Assembly: GCA_963965975.1 (NCBI GenBank) | Contig: OZ014423.1 | Location: 4,924,301 to 4,988,300, forward strand | From: Xestospongia bergquistia | Taxonomy: Eukaryota > Porifera > Demospongiae > Haplosclerida > Petrosiidae | Direction of reading: 5' to 3' | DNA length: 64,000 nucleotides | In this document: in pieces, positions 1 through 12,251 of the stretch | How the letters are laid out: each line of letters starts with the position of its first letter | How positions within the stretch are numbered: position 1 is the first letter of the stretch | Position numbers and translations under genes: made by a program | The notes under the pieces: model-generated | What the model saw: only the letters and a program-made list of their open reading frames with translations | Databases searched by the model: none | What the model was told of the DNA's origin: nothing

Positions 1-323
1 AGTGTACGACGTTGAATATCATAATAGAGTGAGTAATGAAGATGTGGATCGTCACTGGGATCAACTGTAGAACCACTTGGACTTTCCGTTGTCGGCTGTT
101 CAGTGATAATAGAGTAACCACTGATTTGAGGATGGATTGGCATGGGAACACGAGGTTGTTTGAATTCAAAGACTTTGTCTAGAGGGACCTTTTCATATTG
201 AGGTAATACTACATCGATATCCACTTCATCTGCTTTCTGATATTTGACTGACGAGTGTTTTCCATCACTAGATTCAGTGCCTTCAGTATCACAGCAAGGG
301 CAAATTCGAGAACAGCAGTTCAT
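1..323 (-). CDS. Synaptotagmin-like C2 protein, 5' part (runs off the left edge)
   Basis: The frame is open from an ATG at 323 to the window edge, about 107 residues. The N-terminus is cysteine-rich (MNCCSRICPCC), followed by an acidic, proline-rich linker. The last visible residues, LHYSLYYDIQRRT, look like the first beta strand of a synaptotagmin C2A domain (pattern L.YSL.YD). No transmembrane segment precedes it, so the cysteine cluster may be palmitoylated, as in membrane-attached synaptotagmins such as Syt17; that is inference. The protein would be a membrane-trafficking C2 protein. The C2 calcium-binding loops lie outside the window, so calcium dependence cannot be judged. It could also be another double-C2 protein. 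Confidence 0.5.
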   Translation of the reverse strand, partial: MNCCSRICPCCDTEGTESSDGKHSSVKYQKADEVDIDVVLPQYEKVPLDKVFEFKQPRVPMPIHPQISGYSIITEQPTTESPSGSTVDPSDDPHLHYSLYYDIQRRT

Positions 324-1443
324 CGTTATTGCTTAAAAGTCCACACAAAGAAAATAAAGAAAACTAAATAATGTCGGAGTAAATTATTTTATTGTACAAT
401 TAGATTGGAGGTTCAGTTCTGTTGTGAATGATTACAGTTAGTTACTGATGATGAATTGATTAATTAATGTACTGAATGAGGCAAGTTCTATCCAGTTTGG
501 TCTGGTTTGGTATCAGGACTGGTTTCCCAGTGTGAATTGGGAGCAGTTGAGCCTTGTTGACTGGACACGATAATATGTTTCTCTCTTTCCTACATAAACA
601 ACATATGAACTACACATGAACTACACATGAACTATACATGAACTACATATGACCTACACATGAACTATACATGAACTATATATGAACTACACATGAACTA
701 TACATGAACTACATATGAACTACACATCAACTATACATGAACTACATATGAACTATACATGAACTACATATGTTATTGAATAGACACTACTTGTGTAGTT
801 CACTAAATTACAAGTGTACATTGTACATACTGGTTAGTCTATAATGGATTATTATAACAACCTTAAGGTTAACTCCAACCATTAACCACATTTAACTATC
901 CATGAAATTATGTTGTAAAATGTTAGGAAGTGTACCATATGCACAAACAATTATTATAATATCTATTGTTTGAAAACATGTTATAAACTACAAAGAATTG
1001 AGGTATGTCACATACGCCTTTCTTGTATGCCTTTTCATTCAACATGGTTTACTTACCATTAATCCAACCTTACTTAAACCTAATTATTAGCTTTAGTCAG
1101 TCTAATATCTATTAGTGTGATTTTAACAAGTAGTTTTGAAAATGATAACGTGTCTGATATTAACAATATTAATTTGTCATCCAATACAATAACATGATGA
1201 CTATAGTTATCAATAACTGTGATAAGAGACATAATATTACCAGCACATGCTGTGCTGAGTTCAACAATAACATTAATGGATACTTAAAATCAACTGTAAT
1301 CCTATTCCAGTTCAAAAAAATTATTGCATTAATTTGTAATAGTACCAGACACTTCTCACTGCTAAATAAATTTACATAAGAGAATGTTAGTATAGTTAAT
1401 GCAATATAGTACATTCCAATGACATGTGAACCAGTGGGAAGTT
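324..1443. other. Intergenic, AT-rich, no gene seen
   Basis: No coding frame here has exon-like composition or recognisable motifs. The longest open frames on either strand overlap each other and are AT-rich. The stretch holds the short tandem repeat at 600-780. It lies between the start of the synaptotagmin-like gene and the 3' end of the CX9C gene. Confidence 0.6.
600..780. repeat. Short tandem repeat, about 10 bp unit
   Basis: An irregular run of tacatgaac / cacatgaac / catatgaac variants is repeated roughly 18 times. Units differ at one or two bases. It is non-coding and intergenic. Confidence 0.8.
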
Positions 1444-1826
1444 TTACGCTAGGGAGATGTTGGTACGTAAAGCACAACGATCCTTACAGCTACAACTAAT
1501 AATAATTAAACAGTAATATAACTTAACATTATTTAATACAATCTAATAATTACTTCCTACAATAGCTAAATTCTATGCTAGTTACCACAGCAACAAGTCA
1601 TGACCTACCTGTACTTACTACAGTAACCTACTATTATTAATGAACCCACCCGTAAAAAACAATCCCAGAATTGACGATGTTCCTCAATACACCAACCAAA
1701 CCAACTCTCCCGAAAGCAACGTTTCAATTTTGCTCTCTCAGTCTCACAAGCTAATAATGTTTTAGCTTTTATTATTTCTTGTTGTTTTTTCTCTGTCTCT
1801 GTCCTCCCAAAAAGTCGTCCTTCCAT
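1444..1826 (-). CDS. Small twin CX9C (CHCH-type) protein
   Basis: The model has two exons, 1826..1650 and 1482..1444, joined in phase 0 and giving 71 residues. The core holds two CX9C motifs, CETERAKLKRC and CIEEHRQFWDC, separated by eight residues, which is the helix-loop-helix signature of small proteins oxidised by the Mia40/Erv1 relay in the mitochondrial intermembrane space. Charged residues precede the motifs. No presequence is needed by this class. I cannot assign it to COX17, COX19, CMC1, CMC2 or another named member. The 3' exon is the weak part: it uses an acceptor at 1483 and adds a short tail DRCALRTNISLA. An upstream non-coding exon is likely because a good acceptor lies just before the ATG. 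It is head-to-head with the coiled-coil gene. Confidence 0.55.
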
Positions 1827-2392
1827 ATGAAAACTAAAAACAACACATGCAATGCTAATATTATTTTTGATGTCATAAAATCCTATCCAACACAATCTCA
1901 AAATGTCTAAATTTTTTTTTAAGTTGATATTTAACGAGTTTTGTGTAACTCCTGCAAATCAACCAACGTGTTGTTCAAGGTTGTGTTGGATCAGTCAATA
2001 GTATGTAGATCATTATCAAAGAATGCTGTACTACATTCACACATCACATAACGTATATTTTCTTTATAATAATATATTTAGTTTAACAATCGAACAACAA
2101 ACAGACAAATATATATTAAAAATATTTTCTTTGATAAAATATTTATCTATCATTTCATACAGCTCAGTATTATGAACCTACCTACTGCCTGCTCGAAAAC
2201 AGAATGAACGCACTTATCAACAGACAGCGACACAGACCTTGAAGACACAACACAGGGCGACGATGACCGATCGATAAACAACCCTTTTCCTTTCCGAAGT
2301 ACAAAAAATGTAATAATAACGAACTCATATAAGCAAGCGCATTTGTATTCTAATTAGTACCCATCAACTTTTCGACTCGTTTGGCGGGAAAA
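1827..2392. promoter_or_regulatory. Probable shared promoter, CX9C gene / coiled-coil gene
   Basis: This is the interval between two divergent start codons. It must hold the start regions and 5' UTRs of both genes. About 2160-2300 is less AT-rich than its flanks and is the likely core. No TATA box is obvious. Confidence 0.4.
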
Positions 2393-3377
2393 ATGGCTCT
2401 CCAGCACTTTAAATCCAATGAAGAGGACTTTTTTAAAACTCTAGAATACACAAAAGAGGTATTTTGCTATTGGTTTTATTGCTATATGATAATAATTCTA
2501 TATGTGATAATTCTACCAACTAGGTGCAAAATGTCTTTGAGACTCAAGATGTGCAGAAACACGAGAAGGTAATCAACAATGTTCTTGCTATACGAGAGAA
2601 ATCACTGCGTTCCAGAAATGAATTGAAGCGTATGACAAAAAGTAATGCTTTATGCAATTACATACCATTCCTTAAAGGAGAACGGGTGTAGTATGTGATA
2701 ATACCTTCCCACGTACATATTTTATAGATTTTAGAGAGATAATGTCTCTTATGTTAATGTGATACATATCATATATCAAAATATTAGATAATTGGTACGG
2801 TACTCACTTGCCAAGTATTACAATACTGATATATCAATTGTTAATATAGTGTGATTGGGAAAGATGTAATAATGATGTCATCTTCCTTAGGTCTTGAGAG
2901 TCAAAAGGTCAAGCTGACCAATGAGGTGTGCGCTCTTTATGGAAACATTGTACAAGATGTGGCACCTGGAGACACGCCCAATATACAGTATATACAGCTG
3001 TCCCATTTAATATTGTACTTGTTCTCTTTGTTCTAGAAAAGCTGAGGAGATTATCAAAAAAACGAAGAAACAAGTCAATGAAGAGAGACAAATTTTAAAT
3101 TCAATTCGAGAACAAAAAAGAGATATAGCTTGTGCTGAGTGAGTTTATAATGCTGTGTATTCTTTGAGATATAATGAACTTAAGTATTGATGCATAAATA
3201 ACTTGTTTTAAGATAAACTGTACATAAAATATTGTTCTCTCTCTCTCTCTCTATCACACACACACACACAGAAAACAAGTTAAATTACAACAACGAGCTC
3301 TACCAATCCAATTTGATCATGGTTCAACTAAAGAGAACGTACAAGGTTGTATCCTTCACATACTTTATATACTGTAA
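2393..3377 (+). CDS. Coiled-coil protein, unrecognised
   Basis: The model has five exons: 2393-2458, 2524-2641, 2891-2987, 3037-3138 and 3272-3377. The phases fit throughout (489 nt, 162 residues) and all introns have GT..AG ends. Almost the whole product is charged and heptad-like, from about residue 20 to 140, with a short break around VAPGDTPN. It ends after PIQFDHGSTKENV. The size and layout recall small kinetochore or augmin subunits, but no family signature is decisive. The last exon could instead splice onward at about 3348; the reading frame stops at 3375-3377. The fourth intron ends in a (CT)n(CA)n tract. The stop lies only about 35 bp before the left boundary of the segmental duplication, so the true 3' end may have been displaced. 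Confidence 0.55.
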
Positions 3378-3841
3378 TGTATTGACATAACTATTACATC
3401 AAAAAATAGACTAATATCAAATGATATCCAGACAACCTAATTGTACATATATGTGTGCTCTATACAATGTGTTGTTACCTTGACTACAAACTAGTTATCA
3501 AGAGAGAGAACAATTCAATTGAAGTTTTCTCATTTAATCTCACACAAGATAATCCTGTTGACATAGCTAATCATTTATGGGGTCATAACAAACATTAACA
3601 ATATTATCACATTATATAGGTTGTAATCAATTATTTTTCAATAACTTAAATTAATAATTATTACGTGCATGATAATAATATAGTTGAAAAAAGTACAAAC
3701 ACATGCAATATAAAATCCAGCCAGTTAATAATAACACTAATAGTTGTAACACAAATTTAGAAACTAAATCATAAAGTATTGTACTCTATCTCTAAAATAC
3801 TACACTTTCATCAAACACATTAAGAGGGGAGTACTTAATTA

Positions 3842-6787
3842 TTAGTCCTCTCTCTCTTTTTCAGGTTTGTCATCTTCAGTATAAATCTTAAGTGCTTTCT
3901 CTTTTCGATAGTAAGTATAGCTAGAATGGCCACTGGAAGAACCAGTACCATAAATCCCTGATTTATTAGCCCTATATAAAATTATATAATTTATTGACAT
4001 TACTGAGTATATTGTATGCATTTGAGAGATGAATGATAGAGAGATGATGCGTGTTAAGGTATACTGTACCTTGAGTTCTCAGTTTTTTGAATCTCATTTC
4101 GTTCATCATTTGTAAGCTCCTTTGTCTTAGCTGTTGAATCTCTAACAAATAATATTATTACTAAGGATTACTGGTAATGGAGAATTATTACTTGTAATAG
4201 ATCACTCCACCATCATCGTAAAGAGAGAAAGGAGCTTGACTAATGGAAGTGATAGCTGGATTCCAATCTAAATCACTTTCAATTTCAAGAACAGAGATCT
4301 CTGCTGGAAAAGACCCTATTGCCTAAAGAAAGAGCAACCGACAACATTATATTCAATGAAGTATGTGTAAACTACAAACACTTTATTATTATGATAATGG
4401 AATGCTTATGATGTATGCTACAAACCAAAGATTTCCCACAGACTAAATCAACACTTTATATAACAAATCAAATTAATGTTGTAGTAAGAATTCCAGACCA
4501 ATATATTACATTGTGGCTACACAAGAGTGTATTTTGAGAGGACATGGTAAGACTAACTAGTATTATAATCATATATAAGAAACCATTAACAAGGTTTCAT
4601 TTAGAAAAATGGACAGGGGGGGAATACTTTGAAAGAATTTAAGGGGGCATAGGAACTGTGCACGACAGCATGTCCTCTAGGGGGGTCTGGAGGCATGCCC
4701 CCCAGAAATTTTCTGAATTTTAGACCCTCTGAGATCGCTTCTGGCACATTTTCAGACCATTTGTGGTTTCAAATGACATGATGAGATGACCATATTTCTG
4801 GTGTTGATAAGAAGACACTTAACACCTATAGACCAAGTTATACTGGTGCTGATAAGACACTTAGGAGTAATTTAACACTCATAGGTCAAACAGTACTTAG
4901 CAGCCTTTGTGTTAACAATCCTACTCAGCAACTGATCCAAAAATAGTAGCTCAAAAGTTACATCATTTCACATTTGGCAGAGTATATAAGGGATCAGAAC
5001 TTTTTAGGTATATTTTTGCTATTAGAGAGAAGCTTCTCTCAGATGAAATCAATAAAAACTCGTCTACACAACCACTTAAGTGACACCAGCCTTTCACATC
5101 TTATGAAAATAGCCATTGAATCTCCTGACACATTACTGGATAATGACCTTGAAGATATAGTAGATACGTGGAACAGAAAGAGTAGAAGAATAGCTGTTTA
5201 GGTTGAAAACTGTACATTCTCCTTGTGTTTAGCCTAAGGTTATGTTATGCTGAATATTCCTTGTGTTGAGTTTCAGTTCTGTATTCATTACATCCAATTA
5301 CCCCTTGAAAAAAAAAAAGGCTAGCCTACTTTCCAAGGGGGGGGGGGGGGGGGCAAATGTCCCCCCCCCCTAAATGAAACCCTGATTAACACAATAAAAG
5401 ATTGACTAACCTTAGCAATAGCGACATTCTCTATAGGAATACCACTAAGCTCTGATAACTAAATAAAACAATTATCATTGACTATCAGTTATATGAATAT
5501 ATGCTAGAGTACCTTACTCTTGAGGTCATTAGGGTGGGCAGAGTCAAGTATAACCTCTTTAGTGGGGTCAACTACAAATTGATCAGGATGCCACCTACGA
5601 ACATACACCTGCATCTGTGTTGGAACAGACATCTTTTCTGGATCTATTATACAAAATTATCTATAACTATGTCATCTATATTGCTGATGTACTTTCTAAA
5701 GGCTCGACATACATCTCACTACCAGCATAAACATAGATATCTTTATCAATTAACTGGTGATCCAAATAGACAGTTCCTGGTGATCTCCATGTCTTCTTAC
5801 GTAATCTCATTCTAAAGTCATCACATGATTATCACATGACCTTTCTTTATAAAAGATTACTTGTCTAATTCAAAGTTGCAGTCAACTCCTTGCTTTTTTG
5901 ACTCTTCAATGATTTGTTTCTTAAATTCTTTTACAGGTGTATTTTTAGCCACAATAGATTCCATCATAAGATTGAAAAACTATTATAAATACAATAGAAC
6001 AAATGTCATACAATATTCTCTACATAATAGTTTACCTCTGGTTTGTTGACGTCCAGTAAATATAATTTTATTCGATGTTCTCCAACTTGAAGTGCTCTCC
6101 CTAGTCTAACAACAAACTACAACAAAATGAATGGGTGTGGTCATCTTGATGGCTTACTTTCGATTCTGAAGGTGTTGACATCAAAGTATCATTGAGTCTT
6201 TCCATTTCATACTCTTGTTGGTTACTGTAGACTCTGTAGACTTTAAAATTAGTAGCTGGTACACCAACATCTGCAACAAGTTTATCTTTGAGTTGAGCTA
6301 GAGTAGTTCTTCGATCAATTCGCATTTGTATCTCTGAAAAAAAAAAAATTTTAATAATCTTAACAAGTTATTATAGTACCTCGTTTCTTTCCTCTTTCTT
6401 CTCCTTCATGTTTTGCTGTCTCTTCTTTAGCAGTTTCTTTTGAATTAGTTTTTGTTTCCTCTGTCTTCTTCACTTTTACTTCTGTTTCCCCCTCATCTGT
6501 TTTGTCTCCAACCTCTTTGTCTTTGTTTTTTAACTCTTCCTGACTCTCTGTCTTTCCTCCTTCTTCTTCACGTGACGAGGCTCTATTACTTGGGACTAAA
6601 TCTGGTATAACCTCTTCCTCCTCATTAGGTTTGGAAGAAGCTTCAATTGTTTCTACATTCTCAGGTCGAGGAGGTAATGTAATGTTTAAAAGAATAGAAT
6701 TGACATGTAATTCCACAAATTTATGCATTTGACTTTCTTTGTAAGGTTTTTGGAAGTCGTAGGGGTCAGAAGCAGCAAAGAGCTGAT

Positions 6788-6819
<32 letters not shown>

Positions 6820-9800
6820 AATAGAGAGCAATTATAAAAGACACAGACATTGTTATACTCACAGTATGTTTACGATATAAGCCTTCACCTCTAAGTGTAT
6901 TGGCATCAGAAGGCAAATGTCTTCCATCATTATATACTTCTAAAACTAAATTCATACAAGTAGGATCAAGATTACAGAGCTAGCAGAAAAAAGATGATAA
7001 AAAGTCCAACAACTATTTTCTTACTTCTCCTATAACTTGTTTTAGTTCAACTACAGTCCACCCTTGTTCTGCTCTCATTGGTATAGGTGGTTGAACTTCA
7101 CCTGTCTCCATGTTAATAACAGCTATCTTCAATTTCATCCCTATAATATGTCATTGTAATACATCATTGATTGGTGATTGATCACACCCACCTCCCTTGT
7201 TGTATTTTTTAAACGTTTCATTTTCCCCTCGAGTCTCTAGAAACATTTCAAATGAGTAGTACATTCTAGCTCCGCCCACTAATTTGCCAAACGTTTGGTC
7301 TTCAAACTGAAAACAACAGTAAATAATAATGTACATATTTACATGTATAAATACAAGTATTTTCATGTACCTCTTCAAGATCAAAGGATTGGTCCATTGT
7401 CTCAGAATAGTCATCATATTTGACAAGTCGACAACGTTCAATTGGTACATATGGAGCCATTCCTAATGCCTACATACCAAAATGGATACATTAAAATGGA
7501 TTCACACATATTACTTTATATGCTTCATTCAGAGCATCAGGAAGTGGTACATCCTGGTGTACTTCCAGCTTCGACTCAATGGTCTTACCAGTGACAGGAT
7601 GAATGGCAAATAACTTGAACTATACAATCAATAAATGTGTAGTTATATTAATAGTATATGTACCTTGCACTTTTGCCTTTCCATTTCCTGCCTCCTTTTC
7701 TCTTCTTTCTCTCTTTCCAGTTCCTTCTCAATTTGCTCTTTGAGATGAGGAGGAAAAGTCACACTTTCAATGAAGCCTACAAATGAGCACATTTATTTAC
7801 TGCTTTTATTGGTGGGTGTGGCTAACCTTCATTTTTCTCTTCTATTCGTCTGTACATTAACATGTAAGCGTTTGCAGAATAGCTGTACATTGAAGAGTAA
7901 TACCCTCGATTTGAGCTACGATCTGCACCTCCAAATGTCTGTTCTATTTCATCTTGAGTTATCTAATTATAAGAAAGAAATATTTTCCTGTAGTACAGTA
8001 GTGTATACTTACTGTGGTAACACTTTGGTCATTGAAACAATACCATCTTTTGTCTTTAAAAGATCTTAAGAGTTAAAATATAAGCATTGATTTAATAAGC
8101 AGATCTTATTCTCACTTGATATATGCATAATAATGACCTCCAACAGCACTACCAGAGTGTATCATAATAGAAAATAATTCATAAACATATGGTCCCTATT
8201 AAAAGGAATGCCAGTAATTTTAATATTATAGGTTTTTAGATTATATATGTACCTCACATAATAACTGATGAACTTGACATTGTTTTTTGTCATCCTTTTC
8301 AACAGTTACCTGATTATGTCCGTCATCATCCTCATGTCCCATTTCATCAGTAATGCTAACATCTGGACCAGGTTGCTTTCTAGTGCTAGTAGTGGATATA
8401 TTTAGTGACTACATCAATGTAGTCAATAGAGATTAGTTCCTTACATTTCAGAATAAGATGGAGGGTTATAATAGTTAGAGGAGACAGCAGTAGCATAAGA
8501 TGGTGGACGATCTTGTCGATCAAATCGTTCCACAACAAAGTTTTTGTACTTTTCTCTAACATCATTGGGAACCTCAGGCTATAGAGAGATATAATGCATT
8601 ATTGAATAACACAAACATATCTTTCCACAAACTTTATCTTCACTATCATCAACAAAGTGATTTAAATCTAACAGTTTGGGAAATGTCATTCTATAGATGA
8701 GAGGTATAGTCAAAGTATATAGACTCCTCCCACTACATACCTGTCATTTAGTTTGATACGATGCATTGTTTGATAGTCAAAATCAAATCTTTTGAGTTGC
8801 AAAGTAAGAAGATATGGGAATCGTTTAAACTTGAGACCCTATATCATTAATAATGACAAGATGTGTCCAGTAAATGTACATTCATGATTTTATGATATGT
8901 TTATAATTACATATATGTGTGTTTATAATTACTAGTACCTTCAAAGCATCTTGTTTTTCATTACATTTCTCACAATTATACTAAATTAAATAACTCAATA
9001 AAAATTATATAAGATTTATAGTATTACCCGATTGTCTCCTTCAAGGGTCTCTGGTTCTACGAATGCTTTCATAGCTTCTTCAACACTACCAAATGTTATA
9101 CTGCTACCAAATGGTTTAATAACCAGAGGAATATCAAGAAATGTGTCTTCACGAGCACTCTCATAACCACACTACAATAAAAAGTACATACAATATATTA
9201 TTAACAATGTCAACACACCTTTTTACACTTGACATAGTCCTTCCATGTCCCTTGATACAACTCATTAATCAAATTAACCTAGTTTAAAAGATATTAATAA
9301 GTCTATCTATTATCAGTCTATACATCCATCATCTCCTGAACTTGTACAAACCTGAGCTTGTCCTTGTCGATCTTGATCAGCTTGTCCTTGTTGATCTTGA
9401 TCAGCTTGTCCTTGTTGATCTTGATCAGCTTGTCCTTGTTGATCTTGATCAGCTTGTCTTTGTCGGTCTTGATCAGCTTGTCCTTGTCGATCTTGATCAG
9501 CTTGTCCTTGTTGATCTTGATCAGCTTGTCCTTGTCGATCTTGATCTTTCTTAAATCTCTTCTCTAAAGCATCAAACATCACTCGACACAGTTCCTGAAC
9601 ATCATGTTGTTGCCATGCTAATAATTAATAGAGTAAATATATCTACATTATTACAATATGTACCTTCACTGCTGTCCCACCCAAAACTTTTAGTGATATC
9701 AGTTGTCTCTATAGCTCTCTTCTTTGCAGTCTAACATAGTATTTCAATATTATTTAAATCGATTAGTAGGTGTGGCCTACTTGGAGTTGTAAGAAGAGTC

Positions 9801-11362
9801 TTTGAAGTTGGTAAGGTATGCATTTAGTGGCCTCTTGTTCAGCTGCTCCACTGCCTTTTTCTTCTCTTGCCTCAAATTTCCATTCATAAATGGCATTTCT
9901 AAATTCTGGTGTCATATACAAAGTCTGAAGTAGACTGTTGAGATAACATGTCATAGCTTGATTGACGAGTCCAACAAAACCTGTAAAACAGGATTGATAA
10001 CAACATTAACACACAACACTACTATTATCTAACATCGATAGTATTTAGTATTATTTTCAACATATTCTAAACAATGAGCCTAATATTATATACTAATACA
10101 AAGCATTTAATATTTTCCCTTGGTATACCTGTATCAGATTTAGAGTAATGGCTACTGTAACCATAGTTACTAGAATAACTGGAGCTGCTACCATATGAGG
10201 AGGAGTTATAGACAGGGTTACTATATGAAGACCACGTCGATGAGGAGACATTACTGATTTGAGTGGACACTTGACCAGTTGCTTGTTCCTTCTCAGCATC
10301 AACAGAGACTTCCTTAAAAGTGATAATAAGAATACAGAATTTAAGGCTAATTTTAGACACAATAATTAAATTTATTGATTATAGGGACTTCCTCATTTTA
10401 GAGACTAATAATACTAAATAGGGACATTTATGATGTCTGAATATTAAGAGTCTTCACAAAGAAGCCAAGTTAAAAATACAAGATTATTCTAGAACAACTT
10501 ACTTTGTCTTGTCTTTCAGGAGGAGTTTCATCCTTTTCCCTTATAAGGAGATAAGTCTTGGACGGTTCTTCTTGCATACCCATTTCATAGAGAGTACCTG
10601 TAGAATGTGGATCTAATAAGATCTCCTCTTCTCCATCTTTGGCTGACTGACAACGCCACACAAGATGGAAGGTACCCAATACATATCCTAGAAACAGAAA
10701 AGAGCATACATACCTTTACTAAGCCAAGTATGGTTAAGAAATTGTATAATTTATAAAGCTTATCTTAAGCAGATAATTCTACCATTAATAATAATATAAA
10801 CAATTATATATTGAAAGTTTAAAATAGTTAGTGGTCATTATAATATTTAATAACTTACTAGCATCACTAGCTACTATAGAGTACAAGCTGTCAATGGAAG
10901 TGGAGAGAGGGAGGGTGTGGTTAAAACGAGAATTTTGCCAATTTGTTGTTGTCTCATCTGTTACAATAAAAAAGACACTGTTCTCTTGTATTGTCGAAGT
11001 ACTAGTTGACGAGTCTATACTCTTAAATGAAACCAGCTCAACGTCTCCGCTAAAAATTAATATTCAATAATTTATATCAAAAAATAATTAATTTTTATGG
11101 AGAGGTAGAATAAATAAAATTGGACAGACCAAATAAATAAAAAACATTAGAAAGAATGGCTGAGAATGAACTAGATGGCTATTTCAATATAAAGTACACA
11201 TATGATAGAAGTGAATGATACATTGATGAATAAGGTAGTTATGGTGACTAACCTTGGAGCAGCATCAGGTGCAGGATCTTCATTATTAAAGACATCATCA
11301 TGTAGAGATGAACTAGGAGGTGCTAAGTCAGGCTCTATAGTATCATCTGACACAGTTGCCAT
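3842..11362 (-). CDS. USP47: Ubiquitin carboxyl-terminal hydrolase 47 homologue (intact copy)
   Basis: This multi-exon deubiquitinase gene starts at MATVSDD (11362) and stops at 3842. The Cys box reads [13 protein letters not shown], with the nucleophile codon at 9946-9948. Family-specific stretches follow: [27 protein letters not shown] and [12 protein letters not shown]. The His box GGHYYAY has its His codon at 8133-8135. Ubiquitin-like repeats follow, including [13 protein letters not shown]. The C-terminus RKEKALKIY is typical of USP47. In mammals USP47 removes ubiquitin from DNA polymerase beta and other substrates. Two oddities stand out. Eight 24-bp repeats are translated inside the catalytic domain, between FDALEKRFK and LINELYQG. 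An acidic, Lys/Glu-rich linker lies in the exon at about 6380-6730. A hAT-derived element sits in one intron near the 3' end. Confidence 0.93.
4590..5384 (+). mobile_element. hAT-like non-autonomous element with transposase remnant
   Basis: This 795-bp insertion lies in a USP47 intron and is absent from the matching site in unit B (about 13717). Its ends form an inverted repeat, CARGGTTTCATTTAG, flanked by the 5-bp direct repeat ATTAA at 4585-4589 and 5385-5389; the empty site in B has one ATTAA. G and C homopolymer runs sit inside both ends. The frame at 4974-5198 encodes a peptide like the C-terminal dimerisation region of hAT transposases ([14 protein letters not shown], then [12 protein letters not shown]). 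The rest of the transposase is missing. The 5-bp duplication is short for hAT, which usually makes 8 bp. Confidence 0.8.
9352..9546 (-). repeat. In-frame coding minisatellite in USP47, eight 24-bp units
   Basis: Eight near-identical 24-bp units encode the octapeptide DQQGQADQ or DRQGQADQ. They form the end of one USP47 exon, just before a donor site at about 9352. The exon junctions on both sides keep the reading frame. The unit is Gln/Asp-rich and has no counterpart in vertebrate USP47 as I know it. Confidence 0.92.
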
Positions 11363-11814
11363 ACCAATAGAATAGTTCCAAAACTAAACACAAATTGACC
11401 AGTCACTTCAAACCCAGGAGGGTGTGGTAGATGGGTGGAGTTATAGTCCAAAGACTTTTGATATTAGGAGTTCTGGTCCAAAGAAGTTCTACCCAAACAC
11501 CAGGAGACACTTGAGCAAATGACAACTGAGTTTTGTAACTTTTCTGGATGTGTCTTTTTCTTCTTTATCCTCTGCAAAATACATGCATAAGATCAGCAAT
11601 TACTCTGTCTTTCCCTTCCCATCATTTCCTGAACGTCACACGAGTGACTGTAAAGCAGGTGATTGTCATATGATTATAGATAAGTGATAATACTCTACTT
11701 AATGAGATTCATAGGACACCACCCACTATTAGCGTAGGGGTGTGTTTACTGTTTTACTTGCATTCCTATGGATTTCCAAATATAATATCTAAGTTACTAA
11801 TACGTTGATAACTA
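11363..11814. promoter_or_regulatory. Divergent promoter region, USP47 / RA gene (unit A)
   Basis: These 452 bp lie between the start codons of USP47 (-) and the RA gene fragment (+). They are nearly identical to 18168-18615 in unit B. The high conservation across the pair includes the blocks around 11395-11480 and 11580-11760. No TATA box is evident. This promoter may still drive USP47 in unit A while its other side has lost its full gene. Confidence 0.45.
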
Positions 11815-12251
11815 ATGGAGTATTTTCAACATAAAGATGAAGCACTATCTGAACAACAGGTGAGTAAATTCAACTCATGTATAAAGTAAAAAGTACCACA
11901 CTCACTCAATGATGCATGCATGAGCATTAGCAAATTCCAATACAGAGTATACAATGAGAAATGATACACTGCATTTCACATTTACTACTAACAAATATTT
12001 TGTAGGCAGATGTAACTATAAATACAATTAGTGGTGCTGAAACAACTGTCAATCACAGTCATTTGATCACTGACTTAAGTCTTCTTAACGGCCCAGTGAT
12101 TCATGTGAGAGCGACTGCTCTACATCCTGATATCAGCTACACAACACTTCCAGTCAACATGAACACTACAGCCCATGAAGTGGTATTTACTATAATGGAG
12201 AAACATGGTCAAACTAGCTGTTATTCAGCCAAAGAGTTCTACCTTGCTGAA
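11815..12251 (+). pseudogene. Truncated RA-domain gene, exons 1-2 only (unit A)
   Basis: Exons 11815-11859 and 12006-12251 match exons 1-2 of the complete gene at 18616 almost base for base. They encode MEYFQHKDEALSEQQ and the first half of an RA-type domain, and both splice donors are intact. The third and fourth exons are absent: after 12695 the sequence jumps to the 3' flank of USP47 unit B. The fragment was therefore cut by the duplication junction, not by point mutation. If transcribed from its intact promoter side it would give only a short peptide of about 97 residues plus intron readthrough. Confidence 0.85.

Noticed and set aside
4974-5201. Independent small host gene
   Set aside because: It lies wholly inside an inserted element absent from unit B and resembles a hAT transposase end.
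5501-5815. 104-residue plus-strand frame and its unit B counterparts at 13835-14148
   Set aside because: Antisense to USP47 ubiquitin-like exons; the unit B version is frameshifted relative to A.
9342-9567. Two open plus-strand frames of Leu/Asp/Ser repeats across the minisatellite
   Set aside because: They are antisense shadows of the in-frame USP47 octapeptide repeat; frame and splice sites support the minus strand.
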